The notes under the pieces were generated by a model. The model did no database searches. It was not told where the DNA came from and saw nothing but the letters and a program-made list of their open reading frames with translations. Shown here one piece after another: positions 42,187 to 54,264 of a stretch of 64,000 nt of DNA (position 1 is the first letter of the stretch; each line of letters starts with the position of its first letter). The position numbers and the translations under genes are program-made. The stretch comes from Rhynchopus euleeides. Lineage: Eukaryota; Euglenozoa; Diplonemea; Diplonemida; Diplonemidae. The DNA is taken from contig OY723250.1 in assembly GCA_963210315.1 (NCBI GenBank), positions 1,240,001-1,304,000 on the forward strand, read 5' to 3'.

Positions 42187-45100
42187 ATGCCCCCCACAAC
42201 GAACACCGCATGGGGTGACAGCGGGGATGAGGCGATCGAGCTGGATGTGGCTGTCAAGTCCGATGCGTCCTTTGGGGATGACCTTGACAACGCGAGGGTG
42301 TTTCAGCATGACTTGTCAGGGAGCTTGAATCTTGGGAGGGAGGATAGTATGTGTGTCGTACGTGAACGTGTGGCGGAGCCTTGGTTCCGGCACATCATCA
42401 GCGTGCACACTGCAATCGCTGCTGTGTGTGTCTTCGGTATCGCCATTGCCATGGCCACAGGAGAACTCCTCGGACAAGCCTCGTGCAACTCCGCACTCGA
42501 AGACACACGCGAGACCACCAGCGAGGCGACAACGCTGCTCGGCGATGTTGCCACCAAATCGCTCAACCAGTCTGTATCGGATCTGCTGGGGCACTCCTCC
42601 ATCGGCATCATCGGCCTCTTCGAGTCTTACCTCCATTCCAGCTTCCACGAGATGTGGGCGCTGCGGCAGATCAGCACCGCGCATATCGGACACATGCCGA
42701 AAAACGACTCCAGATGGTTCGAACGTGCATATGCCCCCATGTGGGGGCGCGCGAGCACGCTGCCCGTCACATCTGCAGTAGTGGGGATGGGGATCATCGC
42801 TTCGGAGGACATCGCGTTGGCGTACTACGTGCGGCGCCATTTGCCGGACATCGGCAACACAACAAACGTTCTCTACGCATCGTATGACGCGTCGGATCCG
42901 AGTCTCTCCCTTGTCGGTGCCGCGACCCCGATAACCGGGAAGGTGCTGCCGATCGGCACGATCCCCGTGGCGATGACGGTGAATGATGTGCAGGCGTACA
43001 TCGTGGCGAAGTATACCCCCATCGGGGAGATGCGCTTTGGCAACATGAACTCTGTCGGAAATGACGTGGGGCTGGAGCTGACGGAGGTTATTGCTGACCC
43101 CACAGGGAGCGTGCCGTTCGTCTCAAATGTGTGTTTCCTCAGCCTGCAGATGGTGGACACCTTCATGCGCGACATCGTGCACAAGGCAATACTGCGCAAG
43201 CCCACATCGACGCCGCGTGTGTTCGCCACTATGGCATCGTCGTGGCTGGCAGAGATGCGGCGTGCCGATGGCGACCCCCACTGGGAGTCCTACAACATGA
43301 CGAACTACCTCGCTGGTGTGTCCAACGGTATCGCCACAGAGCTCTACAACGGCACCAACGAGCTGCTCGGCCTCCCGGGAACGCTGCGCCGACCCCTCTT
43401 GGACATCAATGCAAGCGACCCTATCATCCGCGGCATTGCCACGGCTGTTGGTGGCAACTACGCATTCTACGACCCAGAATTCAAGAAGGTCGAGATCCAG
43501 ACGGTTAATGGAACACAGGTCCACATCGTCGGCACGCGCCGCATGCAGATCAAAATGTTGGACCTGTGGATCGTGCAGTCTCTTGATGCCGCGTCAGTGT
43601 ATGACGATCTGGACGAGGCGCTGGAGGAGGTGCAGGACAACATCAGCAGCAAGAAGGAGGAGGTGGCAAGCGATATCCGCAGGGACCGCACCCTGTCGCA
43701 GGGGATCACACTTGGGGTGGGTGTGGTGCTGCTGTTGATCAGCTCCTTCGTGTCATACCGCATCGTGTCGTCTATCAAGCGCCTGCAGCGCAAGATGGCG
43801 TCTGTCGCCAACATGGAGCTCGACGGCCTGGAGCTTGAAGCACGCTCACCCTTCATCGAGATGCGCCGCATGCAGAACGACTTTGCAAGGATGGTCGACA
43901 ACCTCCTCGAGTTCCGTGCGTATGTGCCGTCGGCTGTGCTGGAGGGGAGTGCGGAGAAGGCCGGTGCTGCTGTGCCCCCACCGACAGGCAAGGTGGCTAT
44001 TGTGTTCACCGACATCCGCGGGTCGACCGGCCTGTGGCGGCACAGCCCAGGTGACATGAACCGCGCGATGGAAATCCACAACGACACTATCCGCAAGGCA
44101 TGTGCCGAGCACGAGGGCTACGAGGTGAAGACAATCGGTGACTCCTTTATGGTATCCTTCCCCTGCCCGTTGGCTGCAGCCAGGTTCGCACTGTGCGTCC
44201 AGACAGAGTTTGCCGCCAAGAAGTGGCCCACAGGCCTCGGGCTGCCCAAGGCTGGGCTGGTGGTGCGGGTTGGTGTGAACTACGGGGCGACTATCGCGGA
44301 GCGCAACCCTGTGACGGGGCGAGTGGACTACCGTGGCAGCACGGTGAACCTTGCGTCGCGTGTGGAGGGCCTGGCCAAGCCGGGCACCATCTGCATCACG
44401 TCAGACATGCTGGCGGTCATCAAGACCCAGCTGCCGAAGCTGGGGCAGCCTGTCGTCCATGAGCACGGAGTGCACGATATCCGAGGCCTTGGGGATGGGC
44501 ACGAGCTGTTCCTGCTGGTGCCTGCCTCCCTCAGGTGCCGCCTGCAGGAGTCCACGTCGGACTGCACGGTGTTGTCGAACGACGCCCCCCCGACCCCGCG
44601 CCAGGTTGTGCACTTCCATGAGCCTTCGACCATCTCGAGGAAGTCTTCCGGTGGCGACAGCGACTCCAGCACAGGCAGCTCGGTGCAGCGCGGCAGCACG
44701 AAGAAGAAGGGCAGGGGCAAGACGGCACTGCAGGTGTCGCGCAGCAGCGTGACTGTCGCCGTCTGCCGGCTGGTATGCATTCCTGCTGGTGGTGGGGGTT
44801 TCCGCATTGTCTCGCATGCGTTGAATCTTTTTTGTTGAAACCAGTCGTGTGCGTCTTTATTGTTCAGTGTCGCACTGCGTGATCTCTGATATATCCACCC
44901 GCCTTAACATACTCACCCCGCACCACAGCGTGACACGAAGAATGACGCGAAGCTGTTTGACAACAGCAACATCATGGTGCGTGCTGCCGTCGAGGCAGCG
45001 CATGCCACAGGTGGTGTAATCGGGAATGTCACAGGGCGCACCCTCACTGTGGTGTGGAATGCTTCGAAGAAATGCACGAAACACAGCACTGCAGCGCTGA

Positions 45101-45814
45101 CCTTTGCGCAGGAGCTGTACAAGCTGAAGGACCTGATGCAGGTCGGGCTCGCCACAGGCACCATGCTGCACGGCAACATTGGAACACGCACCAGCCGCTT
45201 CGCAACGGCGTTCGGTGTGCCTCTCGAGGCTGCGGAGGCGATGACAGACCACGCGCGCATGTTTGGGGTGTACTGCCTCTATGCGGACTGCACCTCCGAC
45301 AACCGCCTGCAGTCAGAGCACACAATCCGGTCGTGTGTGCGGCTTGTGGATGTGTGGCGTGACGTGCGGCACTGCCTCAATGCGCACGTCTACGAGGTCC
45401 ACCTCCAGCAGCTGCAGGTTGCCCTGCAGGGGTGGGGCGGGGAGAAGGACGGCACCAAGGCCATGCATGTGGACCTCGAGTACCACACCAAGGTGATTAA
45501 TGAAGCAATGCAGGACGGTGGTGAAGGTGTCGACGCCCTGCGACAGCTGGTGGAGGACACGCCCAGCGACGGTGTGATCCGGGTATGCTTCGTGTTGTTG
45601 TTTGGTGGCGATGCGGTGCAGGTGGGGTGGGTTTTGCCGAGATATGCGGAGGGGTGTACTGCACACAACCATTTCACCCCCCAAACCACAGCGCGTACTG
45701 GAGATGCTTGAATACTCGCGGCCAAAAGATGGGTATCGCTGTGCCGTCACGTTCTCACGCGTCCCTTTCAATGCCGACTACGAAGCTGTAGGCGGATGTC
45801 TGAAGCCGACGTGA
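42187..45814 (+). CDS. Receptor-type adenylate cyclase with second, degenerate cyclase domain
   Basis: Exons are 42187-44772, 44929-45582 and 45692-45814 (1120 residues). Both introns start GTATGC and end ACCACAG. Layout: cytosolic N-terminus; membrane helix 70-92 (AIAAVCVFGIAIAMATG); ~410-residue extracellular sensor; helix 506-526 (GVGVVLLLISSFVSYRIV); HAMP-like linker; class III cyclase domain about 600-790. Catalytic residues are complete: metal Asp609 (FTDIRGST) and Asp652 (TIGDSFM), adenine-selecting Lys648 and Asp714, Asn721 and Arg725 (VNLASRVE). Lys plus Asp rather than Glu plus Cys indicates cAMP, not cGMP. Exon 2 encodes a second cyclase-fold unit (QVGLATGTMLHGNIGTRTSR) in which the metal and Asn/Arg positions are changed. 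It is probably regulatory. The first ATG after the putative leader intron is taken as the start. Confidence 0.93.
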
Positions 45815-46674
45815 CAGAGCGCGTGTCAGCCCAGCCCCGTTTATATTGGATGACCATGCGAGCCATTTCTGCGGTCATATTTCTCAGCAAACTACGACGT
45901 GCGCGGGAAGTGTCACATATTTGTGACCCTTTCCTGTCTACACTCACTCCACCAGGCCTCTCAGGAGCGTTGGTGCGGAAGTGCCAATGTACACGCTTCC
46001 AAATGAAGACGAAGTAAAGCGAGCTCCGACGTAGTATTGAGCGGCAGTGCCACTTTTCAGAGTATTGCCCCTGCTTGTTCCGGCCCTGTCCGGGCCTACT
46101 GTTGTCTGGTTAGGTATTTTCCCGAGTGAAATTCAGAACAAAGCGTCTCCGTTTGAAGTTTCATGTCTGAGCTTGCAACGAACGAAACCAGCAAAAAATA
46201 CCCCCCCCCCCCCCCATCGTGACTCCACCGAGACAAACCATCCCTACCACGGGCTCTCTTTACACCATACAAAAGTGATACGATCTTCTGCCCTATCTGC
46301 AGATCGTCTTCTCCCCCCTCCCTCCCTGCGCTGCTCTTGGTTTCAGACACCACCTGCAGTAAGCAAAAATGGGGTCAAAACGTTGCGGTTCCCGACGGCT
46401 GATTGTAGTTAGCCCCCCCTCCCCCCCTTTCCCTGTGGTGATTGTCACTCTAGGCCTCCGAAAAAGATCACCCCCTCTGTGAAGGCGTTAAGATGTGAAG
46501 TACAGGATGACTTCACATATCGGTATCTCCCCTCCGCCCCCGCCCCCCCCCCCCTCCACCCCCATTTTTCCATTCACTCTCGACAACCCCCCTTCAAAAT
46601 CCCCCCCCCCCCACTACACCCCCCCTGGCCCCGCCCTTTCTCCTAAAGCATCAGTGAGCCGCACCGGTTCTACT

Positions 46675-46790
46675 TCCTCTCTCTCTCTCTCCCTCTCAAG
46701 TGCCTGGCAGCGTGCTGCTGGCGTGCCGCTCCTGAAGCTCCAGCAACACGCCAGCCAAAACGGTGCGCGAGAGGGACCCACTTTCTCGTT
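46675..46790 (+). repeat. Dispersed repeat next to a CT tract
   Basis: A CT microsatellite is followed by GGCAGCGTGCTGCTGGCGTG and CTGAAGCTCCAGCAACACGC. It is related to 25440-25570 and 47225-47470. Confidence 0.65.
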
Positions 46791-47224
46791 GTAGTTTTAG
46801 GGGGTTGGGGGAGGTGGTGGGTCTTCGCCATCGGAAAATTGTCGGCAAAGTTCGGCGATTTTCAGCCAGATATTGGGAATCACACCGGGGGGTCCCCCTC
46901 CCCTCCTGGTGGTCCCAAACGTTGCGAGAAGGTGCTGGGGGATTCGCCTTTGCTTTCAATCTCCGACAATCCAATCCCCTCCTGGTGGCCCACCCGACCG
47001 GCAAGTTCAACAAAACAGAAGATGCACCAGAACGCACTTTTATTTCGGCAGTGGCGAGCGAAGATCCCCCTCTCCCCACCCCCACCCTTCTGCCAACACG
47101 ATACCCTCCACCGGCATGCCTCATCAGGTATTGCTAGTTTAGGAGGCTAGGTTAGGATCAGGGGGGGCCCTGTGGTAGCAAGCCTCCTGAGTGTGCCCCT
47201 TCCCCGTGTATCTTCTCGCATTCG

Positions 47225-47470
47225 CCAAGGTTGTTTGACACCCCGTGCAGCGCTGGCGCGCTGCTTCCCTGAAGCACCCCAGCCACACAACGAAGGGCCA
47301 AACGGCGCGTGATCCGATCCCTCCTGTCTCCCTGTCTCTCTCTCCCTTTCTGTCTCTCCTCAAGTCTCGATAGCGTGCCGCTGGTGTGTCTGCTCCCCTG
47401 AAGCTCAGCCAACGCAAGCGTCAGTCATGGCGCACGGCATGTCTCTCTCTCTCTCTCTCTCTCTCTCCTG
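47225..47470 (+). repeat. Dispersed repeat next to CT tracts, two units
   Basis: Two units contain GCGCTGGCGCGCTGCTTCCC and AGCGTGCCGCTGGTGTG, each followed by CTGAAGC-CAGCCA. They alternate with CT tracts (47327-47360 and 47441-47468). Same family as 25440-25570. Confidence 0.65.
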
Positions 47471-48303
47471 CATTCATAGTTTCTATCTTTCAAGAGGCCT
47501 GGGAGGAGGGGGTCTTTGCTGTCGGCAAGCTTTCTTCACAGTTTGACGTGCAAAGGAAGCGGGTTTGGGTGCGCTGCACCAAACCCGCTTGACGTACCAT
47601 ATTTGGCACCGTAGCGACTCCCGCCGCCGCTCTATTATATAGTTTCCAGCTGATCGCATGATGTTTGTGTGTGGGTTTTTGGACTTCTTTCCCTCTTCCT
47701 CCTCTCCACAACTTTTTTTTATCACGGGATAAGATCAGCGTGGCTTGGGTTCACCCACACCCCGTGTGGGAGTGGCTGCATGATTGTGGCCTTCGAGGTT
47801 CTCTCGCAACTGGCAATGCTTCCCATGACGGTGGTCTTTGCGCTGCCCCGTGTGGCTGAAGGAGCTGGGTTACGGGCCCTGCTTTCCCAAAGAGAACCCA
47901 GGGCCCGCAGCTCGTGATCTGGATGTGAGCCCTGCCGCGATATGCTGCCACGTTCTCATCAGAAGCGAAGGTTGTTGTTCTGGTGCCTTGCCACCCCTGG
48001 CACAAGTTTATTCTTGGCGATCCCTCGGAGACATCCAACTTCTGGTGCAACGCACGCGCATGCGGCAACGCACGAAGTGGGGGGCTTTCGTCGGGGTCCC
48101 GATCAGAAGACTTGGTGTTGGCGGTGGCAATAGCGCAGAAGAACAGCAGAGTCCCTCAGAAGATCACCTCGTGAAGGTGGCTCTTCCCGCATGTGGTGTG
48201 GGGCCCAAGCTGCTGGGAGAGCGTACGGCGAGGCGTAATCCCTTTTTAGACGCAACACGATATTCTTCTCGTGAGCGGTGTGAAAAAAATATATCATTGA
48301 AGG

Positions 48304-49094
48304 CAGGGTAAAAGATAGGGTTCCGGGCTGCGCGCCGAAAACCGGGGGTAATCGGGGGTAAAATTTCAGCCATTTCTCCAACTGGAAGGGCTTTCCCTTC
48401 CCACAACACACCACCCCACGCCACTCAACTGGGATGGGCAGGGTGGCTCCTCTGCGGGGGCCGCTGCCAGGTCCGAGAGGAGCGCGCTCCTTCTTGGCGC
48501 CAACGCGAAGGAGCCACTCGATGAGAAAGGCGTTCGGGAGAGCGCGGTGGTGTTGAAAGCACCGCAGGTTGCCCTTGCAGACTTGGTTCTGGACAGGCAC
48601 AGGCCACATGGGGGGTCTGGGGGGCGGAGCCCCCCAGCCGCCGGAGGCCACGGTAGTGAGCATCTGTTCCTTGTAACCGTACGATTCTGTGAGCTGCCTG
48701 CATCCTCCCGGGGTGGTCTGTATTCCATCCCCAATTGACCCCAAAGGGTGTTGGATATAAGACAGGCAGACGGCACAGGGGGGTCTCGGGGGCGGAGCCC
48801 CCCAGCCGCCGGAGGCCACGGTAGCGAACAGCTGATTCTGCTCCATAGTCGCACGCCGCATGTAGTCAACGTGCACCCGTTGTGCTCAACAGGTTCATCG
48901 GGCTAACCCTGGGGCAGGGCACTGTGCTCTTGGCCCCGGCCTCCTCTGGCCAAAAAGTACCCTGGAATAGTACCCGGACAGAATCTCAGAAAAATCCCGG
49001 TGGAAAAAAAAAAAGAGGCACCCCCGGTTTTTCGGGGCAAAATCTCAAAAACCGGGGCTAAGCCCCGTTTTTCATAACAGTATCTTAAACACTG
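48304..49094. mobile_element. hAT-like non-autonomous element with paired hairpin repeats
   Basis: The 8-bp duplication ATTGAAGG lies at 48296-48303 and 49095-49102. Ends are CAGGGTAAAAGATA and CAGTGTTTAAGATA, inverted. Inner inverted motifs AAAACCGGGG/CCCCGGTTTT follow. A 20-bp match TTCTTCTCGTGAGCGGTGTG occurs just outside both flanks (about 48263 and 49177), a separate and unexplained direct repeat. The interior is the paired GC hairpin repeat in reverse orientation. Confidence 0.92.
48609..48829 (-). repeat. GC hairpin repeat, direct pair (reverse orientation)
   Basis: Copies lie at about 48609-48662 and 48778-48829 (GGGGTCTGGGGGGCGGAGCC and a GGTCTCGGGGGCGG variant), spaced about 170 bp, inside the 48304-49094 element. 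Confidence 0.93.
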
Positions 49095-49102
49095 ATTGAA
49101 GG

Positions 49103-51055
49103 GTGCAAGACCCCTGGAAAGAGGACTAGGCACCACAACTCCATATGTTAGGGGGCCGCCTCCGGCTCCCCCCTCTTCTTCTCGTGAGCGGTGTGAGCTT
49201 TCCCTGCACAGCGAGGTTTTTCATTTAATTCTGTGTTGCACAGATGCATCTCTCTCCCCACCCGATTTTACATCTCTGGCCCACATCTGCCTTCCGGGAT
49301 CCAGAGTTGCTGTGAGTTTAACGCGATTCTTCGCGCGATATTTCTTCAGACTCCCTTCTTTCCTTCTTCTTCTTTCTCTTCGAACAACGAACTTTGTCAG
49401 GTGGAAGTACGATGATAGGGTCGAGTGGTAGATTGTCGCCACACACAATCACACGCCGCTTCCGCAAGGCGTTTTTTCTGTGTGTGTTTTGGGGCGATCA
49501 CCGAAACAACAACAATATTTCCCTTTCTCCATGAATGATCCTGCGCGAACCCCGGTGGTATTTCCCTCTTGCAACAAAGCTGCGATCAATATTTTTTGCT
49601 CCTTTCCTCATAGGTTCCAGAGTGTGGATGTACCATTTGCAAGGGTTTTGAATGGAAACACAGGCCGTCCATGCCAAGCCTTTGGCCTGTCGGAACTGGC
49701 AATATCATTTCTTGCAAAGAGTGGCTTTGAGAGAGTAATGCACCAACCAGCAGCTGTGGTATCGCGAGCGCTGCCCCAAGAAGCCACTTGTGTGAGGAAC
49801 TCAGCACCTTGAGAATCCGACAGCGAGCTGTCGCAGGCCACTGCCGGACCTTCCCGGTTTAACGACAGCACAGTTTGTATGAAAAATAGCATATGTGTCG
49901 GGTGGGTTGTCACCCCCCATCTCCTTTGGCACAGCCGTGCGCACCGTGGCCTTGCCGCACCCCGCCTTCGCACAGACCCCCCCCCCCCCCCCCGCCCCCC
50001 TTGAGGTTCTCGCATCCCCCCTTCACCTCTTGAGCTGTTCTCTCGTGCAATGTCGCAACGTTGCGAAGAAAATTTGGTTGTATGCGGCATATCATACCAC
50101 CCGCAAGCATGCCGGGATGCAGGGCTGGCCGTTGTCGGCCACCTCCTGTTTCCCACCCAAGCGCCAACATCGCTGGCCCCATGCAATGGGGCAACCACCC
50201 ATGAAGCAAGGCTTCTCTTTCTCTCTCTCTCTCTCTCCTCTCTCTCATGCTTGAAACGTCAAGAATGGGTGACTTTATTCCCCCCCTTCTCCTTCCTTCC
50301 TCTCCCCACTTTCTCCTCGGAGGCCATCAATCGTATCCCCCCACCACCCCCCCCCCTCTGCCCGGCTATACAAAAAGGACTAACATTGCAAGAAGGTGCT
50401 GGGAGACTTACTTTCCCATTCACTCTCGACGATCAAACCCCCCCCCTCTCTGCCATTCTTCTGAATTGTCTAACGCTGCCCCCCCCCCCCCGTCCCCCCT
50501 TTCCCACAATTTTCTCCTTCCCTCTCCCACCGAAGCAGGGCATTTGCCCTGTTGGGTTTTGTTTCCCTATCTACAGGCTGCGTTGAGGTCTGGGCTGGAC
50601 TTCAGCAGGCCCGCTGGTGTGGTGTTGGCGCTGTGCATTTATTGCTGTGGAACCTGTCTCAGGTCACGGTATCTGTGTGGTGTTGGCAGCGCATGTATAG
50701 ACAAGCATACACGTTGCGCACAAACAACTCATTCCCTGGGAGCTCCTCGATCCGACCCCCCTCCCAAGTTAGTCTGGAAGGTGCAGGATACAAGGAAGCT
50801 GCAACCCTATAGACGGGATTGCAATGCACAGCCCACCAGAGGTGTCGGGGGAGGTGCCTGACGCGCACCTTTCATCAGGCACGAGCGCCCCCCGCATCTC
50901 TCGTTGTGCGATGCTCCTGCCTGGCTGTGTCAAGTCTAGTAGGCCGTGTGGCGGATCGCCCGCCGGTTTTGACGGCTGAACAACTGAATCTTTCCCACCT
51001 CGGTCGGTTGCAGCTTGGGTGAGCCCGACGTTCTCACCTTCGCTTTTTTTATCTG
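49103..51055. other. Intergenic stretch, no gene supported
   Basis: C-runs (49980-49995, 50479-50492), a CT tract (50219-50250) and short frames without domains. A segment at 50385-50440 (TTCCCATTCACTCTCGAC) recurs at about 46568-46585 next to C-runs, indicating another dispersed repeat. Confidence 0.45.
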
Positions 51056-51063
51056 GCTCGTAC

Positions 51064-51909
51064 CAAGTATGCCTGGGACTTTGGCCTTTTTGGGCCCAAA
51101 AAGGGGTCGGGATTCCACTTTTTCTCCAAGGGTTTTTTAGGGGGGGAAATGGCGCGCAATCCCTCGCGGGCAAGAAAACCCCCCCATCCCCACCACACAA
51201 CCAGTGTGAGTGTGGTGTGTGGGTATTGGACGCCCTGTGTGATGAGAGATAGTGGCAACACAACAGCAACATGCCAGGCAAGGGGTGCCAAAAATGGGTT
51301 TTCGGGGCGTTATTGCAACGACCCCTTCCTATGCCCCAGCGGCACAAGCTCAAGGATTTGGTTGCTCGACATACAGGGGGGTCTGGGGGGCGGAGCCCCC
51401 CAGCCGCCGGAGGCCACGGTAGTGAGTATCTGTTCCTTGCGCCGTAGTGGGAGCGCGTGGGAGTTGCGGGCGTACAGATTCTGTGTGAGTTGGCTGCGTC
51501 CTCCTGAGGCTACGGAGAGTGGTCTGGGTCCCATTCGCTGATGTGAACCCAAAGGACTTGGCTACAAGACAGGCACACGCTGCAGCCTAGTGATACAGGG
51601 GGGTCTGGGGGGCGGAGCCCCCCAGCCGCCGGAGGCCACGGTAGTGAACGCCTGGCTCCTGACCGGGGAACAACGCCGGGTTTTGGCTGGAAAAACCGAA
51701 AAAGGGGCGGGTGCCCGGAGGATTCATCCTCATCCCCCACTAGAATACCACCTGCCCCCGAAAAACTTCACCCAGAAAAACCAGTGGGGAAAAAATCCCA
51801 CCTAAAAAACCCAAGGAGAAAAATAAAATTCCCTCCCTGCAAAAACCCTAAGAGAAAATAACTGCAATCCTGAATCGGGACTTGGACTCCACATTTAGCT
51901 TCATACTTG
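51064..51909. mobile_element. hAT-like non-autonomous element with paired hairpin repeats
   Basis: The 8-bp duplication GCTCGTAC lies at 51056-51063 and 51910-51917. Inverted ends are short, CAAGTATG on both sides. The interior includes AAAAACC-rich sequence and a reverse-oriented pair of GC hairpin repeats (51375 and 51598). The CAA start deviates from CAG seen in the other hAT-like copies. Confidence 0.82.
51375..51650 (-). repeat. GC hairpin repeat, direct pair (reverse orientation)
   Basis: GGGGTCTGGGGGGCGGAGCC copies lie at about 51377 and 51600, spaced about 223 bp. The intervening CGTACAGATTCTGTGTGAGT and TTGGCTGCGTCCTCCTGAGG is the complement of the spacer in the pair at 36238. Confidence 0.93.
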
Positions 51910-51917
51910 GCTCGTAC

Positions 51918-53247
51918 CCCCGATTTTTCGCACGGAACTCTTATCCACCACTCCTTTTTCGTTCTTCCCACCTGCCCTGGCTCCTGCACGAACCCGAGGT
52001 GTTTTATTGGCTGAGCCATGATCTCCTCATTCAGTGCAACACACAGCAGAGACCCGCCTGGTCGGCGTATTTGTAAATGTGTGCTACCATCTGAGGGTTT
52101 CTGCTGAGGTTACCCTTTGTTATCCTCGTTCGGTTCCTGCAGAGAACACAGTGCCGTACGCAGTGTCCCCGGATCCTGCTTGGTGCACTGGGAGCTGCCC
52201 TTGTTTTGGTATTTTTTTTTGACATGCCCGTCACCCGCTCGCTTCACTCCGTTTTTTATTTGTCAAAATTCTTTTTCTCGTCGGTTACTTCTTCCTTCGT
52301 TCTGCGCAACCGCCTGTCACTCCAAGGGGATATGCACTCAGTGTATCCAGTGCATTGCACACAGGGCTGCCCCCCACTGGGGTGAGACTCGAATAAGAAT
52401 CTCGGCCACACCTCAGGGCGCCACGAATCCACAGAGCAGAGTCCATGTTTTTTCTCACAATTGACGGATACCCACTGGTTCTTCTCTCTCCCTTTCTGAT
52501 TTGCAGACGCTCATTTTATGAGGGGAAACCAGCATGCAAACGCCTGACCAAACCCGCTGTGGTGGGAATGAAATCCCACCACCCCTCCATGTCTGCCCGC
52601 ACGGGCCATGCCAGCAGGGGGAGCTGTTCGCCGCTGTCCCCCGGCTGCACCGGCACACGCGTATTTTTTGCTTCTCCAAAATTGTTGCTCGCTTTGCTTT
52701 GTTGAGTCTATTATCCGATACACCTTCCGTGCCTGTGGGTTTGTTCTGAACCCCACCGCCTGTCCCTGCCCATGCTGCAAAGTGTGGATCCGCATGTTTG
52801 CGTCTCCTCATCTCGGCACGCTTCGCTTGCCTTGCTCGCCAGTTCTGTCTTCTGGTTTTGCGAATGAAAAATAACGCCTTCTGTCAGCAAATGTGCTCTT
52901 TCACAGCCACATATTGGGTTGCTCTGTGCCAACGCACCGAAAATCAACCAGCCAGGTGGGATATTGTGCCGAGTTAAGTTGGTGGCATGGGTGCTGGGCC
53001 CGCTGTAGCGCCTTGCTACCACGTGTCAGCCTGCCAGGTACCAAGGAATTTTCACTGGAGTGATAGGCCTGCGGCTCTAAGTGATTACTTCTGTCTTTCG
53101 AGAAACGACGGCCCACATCAGGTGTGGGGCAGCTGCTCAGCTCTTTCTGTTTTGGCCACCCCCAGTCACCCCAACCCCAAACCAGACCAAGAAATCAGCA
53201 TCCCCCCTCACCGGGGGCTGCTAGGAACACGGCCAAAGAAAAATCGT
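51918..53247. other. Intergenic stretch, no gene supported
   Basis: Mixed-composition DNA with several short frames. No domain, intron pattern or repeat stands out before the piggyBac-like element. Confidence 0.45.
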
Positions 53248-53251
53248 TTAA

Positions 53252-54260
53252 CCCTTTACCAGCGGACCGTACATATATGTACGGTTATGTCTAGCATCCC
53301 TGAGTAAATGGCTTTAATTTTCGACTTTTTGACCGATTTTTGTTTTCTCGAAATGTTCGAGCACAACGGAATCAAATGCGACCAGTTTCGGCGAGAAAGG
53401 CGGAGCAGAGAATATTTTATTTCTGAAAGAGAATTTCACAAAAAGTCAGATTTTTGGTCGATTTCCCCACCTCATGAACCCCACCATGACCTACAATTCC
53501 TGGTGATGTTCTACTCCACTAAATTGACCAATTTTTGTGATCTTGAATTCTGCTGTGCCGATTCTGTCACATATTGCATGTGGTTCCGCCAATTTTCGCG
53601 ACCATCGGATACGGAACAGCCTCCTCCCAGCACCCCCGAATTTGAGGGAACGTCAGGCATGTTTGAGGGGTGCACAAAGGAGACCCACTTCAGGAATTTT
53701 CTGCTCATTCTTTTTCAGAATCTCTCGCGATGGTGGATTCCGCTGTTCAAAATATCATGGAGAACCCTGGGGCTGATGAGAAGGAATCCAAGAACTGACC
53801 CGCAAGGCCGTACGTAAATCCCGTACCCCACTGATGGGAGTTGACCAGGCAGGGCCCACAGGGCTTGCAAGTCCGAGGTGGCACTCAGGGGTGTTCTGCT
53901 CCACCAAATTGACCGATTCTTTCGATCTAGAATTCCACTGTGCTCATTCTGTCACAGTTATCACCTGTTTCCACCACTACTCACCACCACCCCGTATTTT
54001 TTTCGAGAGAAAATTCCGACACCCCGATTTTCGAGGGGGGAATAGGCCATCATGGGCGATGCACAAAGGATGCCCATTTGAGGAATTTTCTGCTTGGATT
54101 TTTTCAAAATTTCTTGCAATCGTGGATTCCGCGAGTCAAAATAGCCCCACTATGGTACTTGACATTTCTGTTCTGCGTGGTCGCGTCAGGTTCACCGAAG
54201 TCACAAAAGTGCCCCCCCCCAAAACTAAAAATAAGTCAGGGGTGCCTAGACCGTAAAGGG
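53252..54260. mobile_element. piggyBac-like non-autonomous element
   Basis: Flanked by TTAA (53248-53251 and 54261-54264) with inverted ends CCCTTTACCAGC and CCCTTTACGGTC. TTAA plus CCC termini is the signature of the piggyBac superfamily. The interior consists of two diverged direct repeats of roughly 300 bp: TGTTCTACTCCACTAAATTG near 53507 and TGTTCTGCTCCACCAAATTG near 53892, each followed by similar AGTTCTGTCACA-type sequence and a GCACAAAGGA motif. Two open frames (53308-53817 and 53834-54256) run through the two repeats, but no transposase DDD motif is seen. Confidence 0.9.
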
Positions 54261-54264
54261 TTAA

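Larger units (their letters stand above)
45815..48295. other. Repeat-rich intergenic DNA
   Basis: C-runs (46201-46215, 46544-46556), CT microsatellites and the dispersed repeat noted separately. Frames near 47838-48311 lack any domain or coding bias. No gene is supported. Confidence 0.5.
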
